From Thiohalorhabdus sp. Cl-TMA (GTDB lineage Bacteria; Pseudomonadota; Gammaproteobacteria; Thiohalorhabdales; Thiohalorhabdaceae): DNA of 64,000 nt. The position numbers were made by a program, and so were the translations under genes. The DNA lies in contig NZ_JBGUAW010000004.1 of assembly GCF_041821045.1 (NCBI RefSeq), forward strand, positions 1-64,000, read 5' to 3'. The notes under the pieces were generated by a model that searched no databases, was not told where the DNA came from, and worked only from the letters and a program-made list of their open reading frames with translations. How positions within the stretch are numbered: the first letter of the stretch is position 1; every line of letters starts with the position of its first letter. This document shows positions 1-9,671 of this stretch, piece by piece.

Positions 1-2
1 AG

Positions 3-92
3 GCCCTCTACGCCCGGCAGGACGGCGGCGATCGGACCCCCGTGGCCAGCCGCTGCGACCTGCCCGGCCAGCCCGGCCCCGGAAGCAACTGA
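3..92 (+). CDS. C-terminal end of an unidentified upstream gene (partial)
   Basis: An open frame enters the window from the left and ends with TGA at 90-92, giving about 29 residues (ALYARQDGGDRT... PGPGSN). The strand and the short distance to the next gene fit a real gene end, but the fragment carries no recognisable motif, so no function is proposed. It could be a chance open frame in GC-rich DNA. Confidence 0.4.
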   Translation, partial: ALYARQDGGDRTPVASRCDLPGQPGPGSN

Positions 93-102
93 GTGCAACC
101 CG

Positions 103-130
103 GGCGGACCGTCCCATAGGGCGGTCCGCC
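103..130 (+). other. Intergenic inverted repeat (possible weak terminator)
   Basis: GGCGGACC (103-110) and GGTCCGCC (123-130) form a perfect 8-bp stem around a 12-base loop, between the partial upstream gene and the next start codon. No T-run follows, so it is not a classical intrinsic terminator. It could act as a transcript-stabilising hairpin. Confidence 0.35.
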
Positions 131-145
131 TCTCAGGAGACCAAT

Positions 146-2218
146 ATGGCTGCAAGCCCTTGGCGTGTCCTGGTCGGGGCCTTCCTGACCGGGTGTTTGC
201 TCTTTCCCGCCTGGGTGGCCGCCGGGGACTCCGGCGCCCAGATCAAGCCCCCCGCGCCCGGCTACACCGGGCTGGGCTTCCAACCCCCCGCCCCCGGCAC
301 CTATGATCTTTCCGTCGTCAAACCGGCCGCCGACGGCCGCGTCCTGCAAACCAACGGCGTCCCCGCCCGGCTGCACTCCCTATTCGGCGACGAGGTGGTG
401 GTCTTCAGCTTCATCTACACCCACTGCCGCATGACCAACGGCTGTCCGCTGGCGAGCTTCGTCCTCTCCCAGACCAAGCGGCGGCTGGAGGAAACCGCCC
501 CCGGCCTCGCCGAGCAGGTGCGACTGGTTTCGCTCAGCTTCGACCCGGACCGCGACACCCCTGAGGTCATGCGCGAGTACGGCGACCGCTTCCGGGAAAA
601 GGGCCGGGGCCCGGTGGAATGGCGCTTCCTGACCACCGAGGCCCGCGCATTCCTCGATCCGATCCTGGGCGGCTACGACCAGGTGGCGGAGAAGCGGTAC
701 AACGAAGCCGGGGAATGGACGGGGAAATTCAACCACATCCTCCGGGTGTTCCTGATCGACAAGCGGCAGCGCATCCGCAACATCTACAACGTTTCCTTCC
801 TGCACGCCGATATCCTGGTCAACGACATCCTGACCCTGCTCGAAGGCGAAGAAGACCGCTCCGCAGCCGTTGACCTTGGGGGGACGACCAGCCTCGAGCC
901 CCGGCCCCTGCTGGCCTCCGCGGGCGATGCGGCCGCCTCCGATGGCAACCGGGTAGTGCCGCCCTCCCGGCAGCCCCTGGCGGCGCGCATTCTGGCCAAG
1001 CGCCCGGACCGCGAGGCCGCCGCGCAGGCCTCCGACCGCCAACCGCCGGATACCGTGAAACGACTGGTGCGCCTGGTGAAGGACCCGCCGCTCGGCCTAC
1101 CCCCCGTTCCCGTGCCCGAGACCAACCCCGTTACCACCGCCAAGGTGAAGCTCGGGCGCAAGCTCTTCTTCGACCGGCGCCTCTCCCTGAATCACACCAC
1201 TTCCTGCGGCATGTGCCACCTTCCCGAACAGGGCTTCACCAACAACGAGCTGAAGACCGCCGTGGGCTTCGACGGCCGGAGCACCAAGCGCAACGCCCCC
1301 ACCATCCTCAACGTGGGCTACTACCAGCGCTTCTTCCACGACGCCCGCGAGAACCGGTTGGAGAACCAGATCTGGGGCCGGCTGCTGGCGCGCAACGAGA
1401 TGAACAACGCCTCCGTGGGGCAGGTGCTGGAGAAGATCCGCCGAATGCCGGACTACGACGGCATGTTCGAGGCGGCGTTCGGCACCGGACCCAACCTGCT
1501 GAATATGGGCCAGGCCATCGCCAGCTACGAGCGCACCCTGGTTTCCGGGAATTCCCCCTTCGACCGTTGGTACTACGGCGATGAGGAAGATGCCCTGAGC
1601 GAACCGGCCAAGCGCGGCTTCCGCCTGTTCACCGGCAAGGCGGGCTGCGCCGGCTGCCATCGTATCGGCGAGGAATACGCCCTGTTCACCGACCAGAAGG
1701 TCCACAGCACTGGACTCGGCTGGTACTACTCCCACCGCAAGGAGCCCGCCAGCCACCAGGTCACCCTCGCGCCCGGCGTCACCGTGGAAACCGACTCGGA
1801 CACCATCAACAAGTTCGGCAAGGCGCCGCCCAACGATCTCGGCCTCTACGAAGTGACCCGCAACCCCGCCGACCGCTGGCATTACCGAACGCCCATTCTA
1901 CGAAACGTGGCCCTTACCGCCCCCTATATGCATAATGGAGCCTTCGAGTCCCTGGAGGCGGTGATCCGTTTCTATAACAAGGGCGGGCACGAATACGAGC
2001 TGCAGGATCCGCGGATCCGCCCCCTGGGCCTGGACGATCGGGAGGTGCGGGACCTGGTGGCCTTCCTGAAAAGCCTTACGGGCTCCAACGTCGCGTTCCT
2101 TCGACGGGCCGCCCGGGAAGCACCGATCGGGGACCTGGGCCCCGAGGATCCGCACTGGTCCCATCCCAACCATATCCCCTACGGGCGGCCAGGCACCCCC
2201 GACGCCGGGGATCGTTGA
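146..2218 (+). CDS. SCO1/SenC-like domain fused to di-heme cytochrome c peroxidase (CcpA/MauG family), secreted
   Basis: 690 residues. An N-terminal hydrophobic signal (about 8-26) targets it to the periplasm. Residues about 55-235 are a SCO/SenC thioredoxin-like domain: the metal-site cysteines are C94 and C100 (THCRMTNGCP, a CX5C spacing rather than the usual CX3C) and the distal histidine is H197 (NHILRVFLID). A low-complexity linker leads to a di-heme peroxidase domain (about 325-665) with two heme-binding motifs, CGMCH at 354-358 and CAGCH at 501-505. SCO proteins handle copper or thiol redox for cytochrome oxidase assembly; CcpA/MauG proteins reduce peroxide or oxidise protein substrates. 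The fusion implies one periplasmic protein combining both roles, but the substrate is unknown. The start is set by AGGAGA at 135-140. Confidence 0.88.
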   Translation: MAASPWRVLVGAFLTGCLLFPAWVAAGDSGAQIKPPAPGYTGLGFQPPAPGTYDLSVVKPAADGRVLQTNGVPARLHSLFGDEVVVFSFIYTHCRMTNGCPLASFVLSQTKRRLEETAPGLAEQVRLVSLSFDPDRDTPEVMREYGDRFREKGRGPVEWRFLTTEARAFLDPILGGYDQVAEKRYNEAGEWTGKFNHILRVFLIDKRQRIRNIYNVSFLHADILVNDILTLLEGEEDRSAAVDLGGTTSLEPRPLLASAGDAAASDGNRVVPPSRQPLAARILAKRPDREAAAQASDRQPPDTVKRLVRLVKDPPLGLPPVPVPETNPVTTAKVKLGRKLFFDRRLSLNHTTSCGMCHLPEQGFTNNELKTAVGFDGRSTKRNAPTILNVGYYQRFFHDARENRLENQIWGRLLARNEMNNASVGQVLEKIRRMPDYDGMFEAAFGTGPNLLNMGQAIASYERTLVSGNSPFDRWYYGDEEDALSEPAKRGFRLFTGKAGCAGCHRIGEEYALFTDQKVHSTGLGWYYSHRKEPASHQVTLAPGVTVETDSDTINKFGKAPPNDLGLYEVTRNPADRWHYRTPILRNVALTAPYMHNGAFESLEAVIRFYNKGGHEYELQDPRIRPLGLDDREVRDLVAFLKSLTGSNVAFLRRAAREAPIGDLGPEDPHWSHPNHIPYGRPGTPDAGDR

Positions 2219-2279
2219 ACGCGAGTTCAGCGGACTCAACGGGGAGAACGGCCGGATGGGCTGTGGAAGGAGGGCGTGA

Positions 2280-3632
<1,353 letters not shown>

Positions 3633-3662
3633 GAAGGCTTACCCCGTACCGGACCCGTCCGG

Positions 3663-5021
3663 TCAGCCGTTCTCCCGGATCAGACGGCTCAGCTCCTCCA
3701 CCTTTTCCCGCAGCAGGGCCTCGTCGGCCCGCGTTTCCACGTTGAGGCGAAGCAGCGGCTCGGTGTTGGAGGGGCGCAGGTTGAACCGCCACCGGTCCAG
3801 CTCCACGCTAACCCCGTCCGTACGGTCCACGGCGGGGTATTCGTCCTCGTAGGCGGTAACCAGCGCCTCCATGACCGCGTGGGGGTCACCCACCTCGAAG
3901 TTGATCTCGCCGCTGCACGGATAGGCCGCCTGCTGCTCCGCCACCAGCTGGGAGAGCGGCTTGCCCGCCACGCTCATGAGCTCGGTGACCAGCAGCCAGG
4001 GGATCATGCCGCTGTCGCAGTAGCCGAACCGTCGGAAGAAGTGGTGCCCCGACATCTCGCCGCCGTACACGGCATCCACTCGGCGCATGCTCTCCTTCAT
4101 GAAGGCGTGGCCGGTCTTGCTCTGCACCGGCGTTCCGCCGCCCCGCCGCACCGTCTCGATGGTGTTCCAGGTGAGGCGCGGCTCGTGGATGATTCGCTCG
4201 CCGGCCTGCTTGCGGAGGAAGGACTGGGCCAGCAGGCCGATGAGATAGTAGCCCTCCACGAAGGTGCCGTCCTCGGTGAACAGGAAGCAGCGGTCGAAGT
4301 CGCCGTCCCAGGCGATGCCCAGGTCGGCGCCGTACTCACGCACCGCCCGGGCGGTGGCCTCGCGGTTCTCGGGCAGCAGCGGGTTGGGGATACCGTTGGG
4401 GAAGTGCCCGTCGGGCTCATGGTGGATCTTGATGAGCTGGAAGGGCAGATGCGGCTCCAGGGCGTCGATCACGGGCCCCGCGCCGCCGTTGCCGGCGTCG
4501 GTGACGATGCGCAGGGGCCGTAGGGCGTCGGCGTTGTCCAGATAGCCCAGGAGGTGCGCCACGTAGTCGGGGAGCACATTCAGCGTCCGCGGCTCCGGCT
4601 CGAAAGTGGTGGGGGCCGTTAAGGCGTCGGCCCGTTCCTGGATCTCCCGGAGCCCCGAATCGCCGCTGATGGGCCTGGCTTCCTCCCGAACCAGCTTCAG
4701 GCCGTTGTAATCCATGGGATTGTGGCTGGCCGTGACCATGATTCCGCCGTCCATGCCGTAATGGAAGGTGGCGAAATAGATCATCTCCGTACCGCCGAGG
4801 CCGATGTCGTGCACCTCGGCGCCGCCGTCCTCCAGCCCGGCCGCCAGCCCCTGGATCAGCTCCGGGCTGGTCAGGCGCACGTCGCGGCCCACTGCCACCC
4901 GGCGGGCATCCAGCTCCTCGGCGAAGGCCCGGCCGATACGGTAGGCCACTCCCGGATTCAGATCCCCGGGTACTCGCCCGCGTACATCATAGGCCTTGAA
5001 GCAGGTGATCGGTTCGCCCAT
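3663..5021 (-). CDS. Phosphomannomutase/phosphoglucomutase (AlgC/ManB type)
   Basis: 452 residues from the ATG at 5021, which is preceded by AGGAGG on the minus strand; an upstream in-frame ATG at 5126 lacks this support. It interconverts hexose 1- and 6-phosphates in the cytoplasm, supplying mannose-1-P or glucose-1-P for exopolysaccharide, LPS or GDP-sugars. The alpha-D-phosphohexomutase signatures are all present: phosphoserine loop TASHNP with S99, magnesium loop DGDFDR (D239, D241, D243), sugar loop GEMSGHHFF and C-terminal phosphate loop RPSNTEPLLR. It is convergent with the PAS activator, whose stop lies 30 bp away. AlgC-type enzymes often accept both glucose and mannose, and which one dominates cannot be read here. 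Confidence 0.93.
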   Translation of the reverse strand: MGEPITCFKAYDVRGRVPGDLNPGVAYRIGRAFAEELDARRVAVGRDVRLTSPELIQGLAAGLEDGGAEVHDIGLGGTEMIYFATFHYGMDGGIMVTASHNPMDYNGLKLVREEARPISGDSGLREIQERADALTAPTTFEPEPRTLNVLPDYVAHLLGYLDNADALRPLRIVTDAGNGGAGPVIDALEPHLPFQLIKIHHEPDGHFPNGIPNPLLPENREATARAVREYGADLGIAWDGDFDRCFLFTEDGTFVEGYYLIGLLAQSFLRKQAGERIIHEPRLTWNTIETVRRGGGTPVQSKTGHAFMKESMRRVDAVYGGEMSGHHFFRRFGYCDSGMIPWLLVTELMSVAGKPLSQLVAEQQAAYPCSGEINFEVGDPHAVMEALVTAYEDEYPAVDRTDGVSVELDRWRFNLRPSNTEPLLRLNVETRADEALLREKVEELSRLIRENG

Positions 5022-5161
5022 GGCTCCTCCTCGTAGACGATTGAACGAAAAGTGCGGGACCGCGTCCCGGACCGCATAACCATAATGCCCGCCCGGCAGG
5101 CCCGCAACGAGGCGCCCGGGCGACATCGATCAATTGTTCGCGGAAGCCGGAATGGTGCCGA

Positions 5162-6118
5162 TCAGCCCTGGATGGCGTATTTCTTGAGCCGATAGAGAAG
5201 CGTGTCCCGGGTCAAGCCGAGGAGCCGCGCCGCCCGGCTGCGGTTACCGGCGGTCTTCGCCAGGGCTTGCCGGATCAGGTCGGCCTCCAGCGCATCCAGG
5301 CGCAAGCCCCCCTCCGGAAGGGTGAAGGGCCCTTCTCCCGCGGCCCCTGCCCGCTGCAGATCGGCGGGAAGGTTCGCCGGGCCGATCTCGCGGCCCGGCA
5401 GCAGGATTACCAGCCGCTCGCAGAGATTGCGCAGCTCGCGGACGTTGCCCGGCCAAGGGTGGGCCTCCAGGAGGGCGCGGGCGGCCCGGTTGAAGGTGGG
5501 CGCCGCCACGCCGTGGCGCGCCGCCAGGTCGGCCGTCAGCCGCTCCAGAAGCAGGGGGAGGTCCCCTTGCCGCTCGCGCAGCGGCGGGAGCTCCACGGGA
5601 ACCACGTGCAGGCGGTAGTAGAGATCCTCCCGGAAGCGACCGGCGCGCACCTCGCCGGGCAAGTCCCGGTTGGTGGCGGCCACCACGCGGGCGTCGGCCC
5701 GTTCCGGCGCGGTGGCGCCCACCGGCTGATACTCCCCGGCCTCCAGGAAGCGCAGCAGCTTGGCCTGCACCGCGGCGGAGAGCTCGCCCACCTCGTCCAG
5801 GAACAAGGTTCCGCCCGCGGCGGAGGCCGCCAAGCCGGGGCGGTGGTCAACGGCCCCGGTGAACGCCCCCTTGCGGTGCCCGAACAGCTGGGCCTCGGCG
5901 AGCCCGTCCGGCAGGGTGGCGCAATTCACCGAGACGAACGGCCCCCGGGAGCGGGGGCTCTCCGCATGCAGCGCCCGGGCCAGCAGCTCCTTGCCCGTCC
6001 CCGTCTCCCCCAGCACCAGCACCGAGACATCCGTGGCCGCCGCAACGGCGGCGGTGCGCAGGGCGGCCTGAAAGGAAGGCGCCGCGCCGGGGAGGGTCCG
6101 CTCGAAGGCATTGCGCAT
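5162..6118 (-). CDS. Sigma-54-dependent activator lacking a receiver/sensor domain
   Basis: 318 residues: an AAA+ sigma-54 interaction domain from near residue 18 and a Fis-type HTH at the C-terminus ([22 protein letters not shown]). Walker A GETGTGKE, a canonical GAFTGA loop ([13 protein letters not shown]) and Walker [11 protein letters not shown] are intact. No N-terminal regulatory domain exists: the AAA+ module begins almost at the first residue, as in PspF-like activators that are controlled by a partner protein or by expression level. It lies 44 bp downstream of the UreH-like membrane gene on the same strand, so the two may form an operon. Target promoters are not identifiable. Confidence 0.88.
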   Translation of the reverse strand: MRNAFERTLPGAAPSFQAALRTAAVAAATDVSVLVLGETGTGKELLARALHAESPRSRGPFVSVNCATLPDGLAEAQLFGHRKGAFTGAVDHRPGLAASAAGGTLFLDEVGELSAAVQAKLLRFLEAGEYQPVGATAPERADARVVAATNRDLPGEVRAGRFREDLYYRLHVVPVELPPLRERQGDLPLLLERLTADLAARHGVAAPTFNRAARALLEAHPWPGNVRELRNLCERLVILLPGREIGPANLPADLQRAGAAGEGPFTLPEGGLRLDALEADLIRQALAKTAGNRSRAARLLGLTRDTLLYRLKKYAIQG

Positions 6119-6162
6119 ATCCGATACCTTTCGCCCGTGGAGCCGGTCCCGCCCCGGACCGG

Positions 6163-7014
6163 CTAAGTCCCCAATGGGTTTGGGTGATTCGTACTATACC
6201 AGAAGCCCCCGAGGGCCAGAACGACCAGGAGCAGGCCGAGGACCCGGTTCAGATGCGGAATCCGGCGCAGCCGCGTCATCAGCCCCGTGGCGGCCCCCGC
6301 TCCGGCGACGGCGGGAAGGGTGCCGAGCCCGAAGACCAGCATGAACAGCCCTCCCGGAAGGGCCCCGCCCTGCCCGGCCGCCACCAGAAGGGCCGAGTAC
6401 ACCATGCCGCAGGGCAGCCACCCCCAGATCATGCCGAAAATAATTGCGGAAGAGGCCCGGGTAATGGGGAACAGGCGGCGCCCCAGCGGCTCCAGCCGCC
6501 GCCACAGGGGCGCCCCGAGGCGCTCTACCACGGCGAAGCGCGGGAACCACCCGGCCAGATAGAGACCGACCGCCCCCACCATGAGCGCCGCCAGCGCCCG
6601 CAGCACCACCAAGCCCCGTTCGGGGTCCAATAAGGCGAACAGACCGCCCCCCAATCCCCCCACCAGGGCGCCTATGAGGGCATAGCTAGCGATCCGTCCG
6701 AGGTTGTATCCCGCCACGTACAGGAGCAGACGGCGGCGATCGTCCCGCACTTCCGGGGATAGGCCCATGGTCAGGGCACCCATGATGCCCCCGCACATGC
6801 CCACGCAGTGCAGAGAGCTGAACAGGCCGAGAACGAGGGCGGCGGGCAAGGCGTACAGCAAGGGGCGATCCAGGGCTACGGAATTCCCCGATAGGATACG
6901 GCATCCGGCATGGGGCCGCCCATCTTCCCCTTTCGGCGCAGTTTTCCCGCTCGGGGGAGCATGGGGAGGCTTGCCCTTTGGAGGTGCTCCGGCTAGGCTT
7001 CCTTTTTGAACCAT
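6163..7014 (-). CDS. UreH-like / TauE-SafE family integral membrane protein
   Basis: About 283 residues if the ATG at 7014 is used; a GTG at 7050 is also open and neither has a convincing ribosome site. The hydrophobic core starts about 50 residues later, so a non-ATG start inside may be the real one. Six or so transmembrane segments are evident, beginning with [18 protein letters not shown] and the family motif HCVGMCGG. Members of this group (sulfite exporter TauE/SafE, UreH/CcoS-neighbour type) are linked to metal or sulfur export and to cytochrome biogenesis. The HCxxMC motif suggests metal handling, which is an inference. It is divergent from the XRE-cupin regulator. Confidence 0.75.
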   Translation of the reverse strand: MVQKGSLAGAPPKGKPPHAPPSGKTAPKGEDGRPHAGCRILSGNSVALDRPLLYALPAALVLGLFSSLHCVGMCGGIMGALTMGLSPEVRDDRRRLLLYVAGYNLGRIASYALIGALVGGLGGGLFALLDPERGLVVLRALAALMVGAVGLYLAGWFPRFAVVERLGAPLWRRLEPLGRRLFPITRASSAIIFGMIWGWLPCGMVYSALLVAAGQGGALPGGLFMLVFGLGTLPAVAGAGAATGLMTRLRRIPHLNRVLGLLLVVLALGGFWYSTNHPNPLGT

Positions 7015-7121
7015 TTTGGTGCAAACGTGGGCGCGAGGGACCTTCCGCACCGGAAAAACAGCTCACCGGCGCCGCGCCGGTCCCTCCAGGTTTTTCACGC
7101 TACCGACAAAAGGCCTCGGCC

Positions 7122-7793
7122 ATGGGCCGCAACGATGAGCAAAGTGGCTCCCGGAAGGGGGCCCTTCGGGAGAACCAGGCGGAGACCGTCCGCGAGCCCC
7201 GAGAGGACAGCGACCGCCTGGACGAGCTGATCGGGCATACCTTGCGGGAACGGCGTACCGCCCTGTCCCTGACCCTGTCCGAGCTTTCCGAATCCTCGGG
7301 AGTCAGCAACGCCATGCTGAGCCGCATCGAGACCGGGCAAGTTTCCCCCAGCCTCAGCACCCTGGTCCGCATCACCCGCGTCCTGGGCCTGTCCCTATCC
7401 GAGCTTTTCCTCGATTACGAGAGCCCAGAGGGCGGGGCCCTGCACGTGGAGGCGGGACAGGGTCTGGAGGTGGTGCGAACGGGAACCAGCCGCGGCCACA
7501 CCTACCACCTGCTCTCCTACGAGCGCGGCCCCAAACAGAGCTTCGAGGCCTTCCTGGTCAGCATGGACGATGAAAGCGAGGTGTTTCCCCGGTTCAAGCA
7601 TCCCGGCGTGGAATTCCTCTACATGATCCGAGGCGAGATGCAGTACCGGCACGGCCAGAACCTCTACCACGTCAAGCCGGGGGACGCACTGACCTTCGAC
7701 GGCACTGTCATGCACGGCCCGGAAACCCTCCTGCGCATCCCCATCCGGTTCATCTCCATCATCGAATACGCGTCGGGCGAAGAGGCGGAGTAG
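7122..7793 (+). CDS. XRE-family transcriptional regulator with C-terminal cupin sensor
   Basis: 223 residues. An N-terminal helix-turn-helix (about 36-92; SLTLSELSESSGVSNAMLSRIE) binds DNA, and a cupin_2 beta-barrel (about 110-215; KHPGVEFLYMIRGEM...YHVKPGDALTFDG..MHGPE) senses a small ligand, commonly with a metal. Regulators of this architecture control amine, polyamine and glutamine metabolism genes. It sits next to the glutamine-synthetase cluster and is the obvious candidate to control it through the palindrome at 8172-8186. ATG 7122 is chosen because the open frame upstream (from 6978) is unlike any regulator and overlaps the divergent gene. Confidence 0.87.
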   Translation: MGRNDEQSGSRKGALRENQAETVREPREDSDRLDELIGHTLRERRTALSLTLSELSESSGVSNAMLSRIETGQVSPSLSTLVRITRVLGLSLSELFLDYESPEGGALHVEAGQGLEVVRTGTSRGHTYHLLSYERGPKQSFEAFLVSMDDESEVFPRFKHPGVEFLYMIRGEMQYRHGQNLYHVKPGDALTFDGTVMHGPETLLRIPIRFISIIEYASGEEAE

Positions 7794-8031
7794 TCGAGCC
7801 CGCCCGTCCATTCCACCGGAGATAAAAATTACCTATAAAGGAGTAGCATTTTATTGCTACCCCATTCCTCCCCGAATCCCCCGCCAAAAACTTCAAGCAG
7901 GCTTCCCCCCTTACGGGCCAGTACCGATTCACGCGTACCCTTTTTGAGATAAACCCCGTACCTACGATCGGCTATCCCACCTTTCCCCCCTCCTTTCCGA
8001 TCCAATTCTTTATTAAAAATCAACAAATAGA

Positions 8032-8049
8032 AAATAATAATTATTATTT
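8032..8049. repeat. Perfect 18-bp AT-only palindrome
   Basis: The sequence AAATAATAATTATTATTT is a perfect palindrome made only of A and T, about 75 bp upstream of the -35 candidate of the glutamine-synthetase promoter. It may be a protein-binding or cruciform site; no function is demonstrable. Confidence 0.6.
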
Positions 8050-8124
8050 AATGTAATTATCTTTTCTGAAATAAAAAGTATCCATATACCTCTAAAGTGC
8101 TATACGGGATTACCCCAATATGGG

Positions 8125-8153
8125 TTGACCTATTGCTTACGCCACCGCATAAA
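8125..8153 (+). promoter_or_regulatory. Candidate promoter of the glnT-like operon
   Basis: TTGACC (8125-8130), a 17-bp spacer and CATAAA (8148-8153) resemble a sigma-70 promoter. The same stretch also shows GG (8123-8124), ten bases, then GC (8135-8136) with flanking TT and T, the minimal -24/-12 pattern of sigma-54, but the CAC part of that consensus is missing. The sigma-70 reading is preferred. Confidence 0.45.
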
Positions 8154-8171
8154 TTTGTTTAAGAAAAAGAT

Positions 8172-8186
8172 TTGCACTACGTGCAA
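8172..8186. promoter_or_regulatory. Operator-like palindrome TTGCAC-N3-GTGCAA
   Basis: A perfect 6+6 inverted repeat with a 3-base spacer lies about 20 bp downstream of the -10 candidate and 77 bp before the glnT-like start codon. Its size and position fit a dimeric XRE repressor site. No second copy was seen upstream of the regulator itself. Confidence 0.5.
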
Positions 8187-8262
8187 TGCCCGCTCGGCTA
8201 GCCGCCGCGGGGCGGGGGTTTTCCGAGGGGGCCACCCATTCCAACGGGAAGAGGGAACAACC

Positions 8263-9654
8263 ATGGTGCAAAGCGGTGCGTTTCAGGTTCAGCCCGGGGC
8301 CCTGGCCACACCTCCCGACATGTCGGTGGAGCAGGCGCGGGCCTTCCTGCGCGAGCACGGGGTGCGCAATGTTCTCGCCCAATTCGTGGACATCCACGGC
8401 GCCCCGAAGACCAAATCCGTCCCCATCGCCCACCTGGAGGACGTGATCACCAACGGTGCCGGATTCGCCGGCTTCGCCGCCTGGGGCCTGGGCATGGAGC
8501 CACAGGACCCGGACTTCGAGGCCATCGGGGACCTCTCCACCCTCTGCCTACTGCCCTGGCAGCCCGGCTATGCACGGATCATCTGCTCCGGCCACGTGCA
8601 GGGCAGGCCCTGGCCCTATGACACCCGCAACATTCTCCAGACCCAGCTAAAGCGCCTGCACGACCGGGGCATGGACCTCAACACCGGCATCGAGCCCGAA
8701 TTCATGCTCCTGCGGCGCACCGAGGACGGTGGGGTGGCGCCGGCCGATCCAACCGACCAGCTCATGAAGCCCTGCTACGACTACCGTTCCCTCAGCCGCA
8801 ACCGCGAATTCCTGGACCGCTTCGTCGACGCCATGGAAGCGGTGGGAATCGACGTGGTGCAGGCCGACCACGAAGACGGCAACGGCCAGTTCGAGGTGAA
8901 CACCATGTACGCCGACGCCCTGGAGAGCGCGGACCGACTGGTGTTCATCAAGATGGCCGTCACCGAGATCGCCCACGAGCTGGGCATGATCGGAACCTTC
9001 ATGCCCAAGCCCATGACCGACCGCACCGGCAACGGCCTCCATTTCCATCTGTCGCTTTGCGATGAGCGAGGAACCAACCTGTTCGAGGACACCGGCGACG
9101 AGCGCGGCATGGACCTCTCCCGGATGGCCTACAACTTCCTGGGCGGGCTCATGCACCACGCACCGGCCCTGTGCGCCCTGAGCGCCCCCACCGTGAATTC
9201 CTACAAGCGGCTGGTGATCGGCCAGTCCCTGTCCGGCGCCCCGTGGGCCCCCGCCTATGTCTCCTTCGGCGCCGACAACCGCTCGGCCATGGTGCGGGTG
9301 CCCGGCGGCCGCCTGGAGAACCGCATCGCCGATGGGGCCGCCAATCCCTACCTGGTTACCGCCGCCCACATCGTCGCCGGTATGGACGGCGTGGAGCGGG
9401 AGCTCGATCCGGGTGATCCCCAGCAGCTCAATTTCTACAACGAAAAGCCGGCGGACATGGAGGCCAAGGGGATTCCCACCCTGCCCCAGAACCTATCCGA
9501 CGCCGTGGACGCCCTGGAGGCGGACACCCTCTTCGCCGAGCAGCTTGGCCAGGACTTCATCCGGGAGTACATCAACCTCAAGCGCCAGGAGTGGGTGGAG
9601 TACCACCGCCAAGTCTCCCACTGGGAGCTCGATCAGTACCTCCAGTACCCCTAA
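8263..9654 (+). CDS. glnT: Type III glutamine synthetase-like enzyme (GlnT / gamma-glutamylmethylamide synthetase GmaS family)
   Basis: 463 residues. It ligates ammonia or an amine to glutamate using ATP. Glutamine-synthetase landmarks are present: beta-grasp start FVDIHGAPKTKSVP, GIEPEFMLL, DHEDGNGQFEVN, the GNGLHFHLSL glutamate/ATP site and RVPGGRLENRIADGAANPYL. The absence of the adenylylation tyrosine region and the gene context place it with GlnT/GmaS, not GlnA. It is followed after 17 bp by three split glutamate-synthase-like genes, the layout of both the rhizobial glnT-glxBCD locus and the N-methylglutamate pathway (gmaS-mgsABC). Whether the amine is ammonium or methylamine cannot be decided. 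ATG 8263 has GAAGAGGGA upstream; the open frame from 8125 overlaps the promoter. Confidence 0.88.
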   Translation: MVQSGAFQVQPGALATPPDMSVEQARAFLREHGVRNVLAQFVDIHGAPKTKSVPIAHLEDVITNGAGFAGFAAWGLGMEPQDPDFEAIGDLSTLCLLPWQPGYARIICSGHVQGRPWPYDTRNILQTQLKRLHDRGMDLNTGIEPEFMLLRRTEDGGVAPADPTDQLMKPCYDYRSLSRNREFLDRFVDAMEAVGIDVVQADHEDGNGQFEVNTMYADALESADRLVFIKMAVTEIAHELGMIGTFMPKPMTDRTGNGLHFHLSLCDERGTNLFEDTGDERGMDLSRMAYNFLGGLMHHAPALCALSAPTVNSYKRLVIGQSLSGAPWAPAYVSFGADNRSAMVRVPGGRLENRIADGAANPYLVTAAHIVAGMDGVERELDPGDPQQLNFYNEKPADMEAKGIPTLPQNLSDAVDALEADTLFAEQLGQDFIREYINLKRQEWVEYHRQVSHWELDQYLQYP

Positions 9655-9671
9655 CTGCCAGGAGCGTTCCC

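Larger units (their letters stand above)
7794..8262 (+). promoter_or_regulatory. AT-rich control region upstream of the glutamine-synthetase operon
   Basis: 469 bp without a gene, strongly AT-rich against its surroundings (8041-8100 is 13 G/C of 60 by hand count). It contains a hairpin GTAGCA-N6-TGCTAC (7843-7860) that may end the regulator transcript, an 18-bp perfect AT palindrome (8032-8049), a sigma-70-like promoter and an operator-like palindrome, both listed separately. The AT bias suggests DNA bending, IHF/H-NS binding or an UP element; this is inference. Confidence 0.6.

Noticed and set aside
3648-3663. Hairpin ACCGGA-N4-TCCGGT at the junction of the convergent PAS activator and phosphomannomutase genes as a bidirectional terminator
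   Set aside because: Only six pairs and no T-run on either side; it also includes the last base of the mutase stop codon.
8121-8137. Firm sigma-54 promoter call for the glnT-like operon
   Set aside because: GG-N10-GC spacing is present but the CAC of the -24 box is not, so it is recorded only as an alternative reading.
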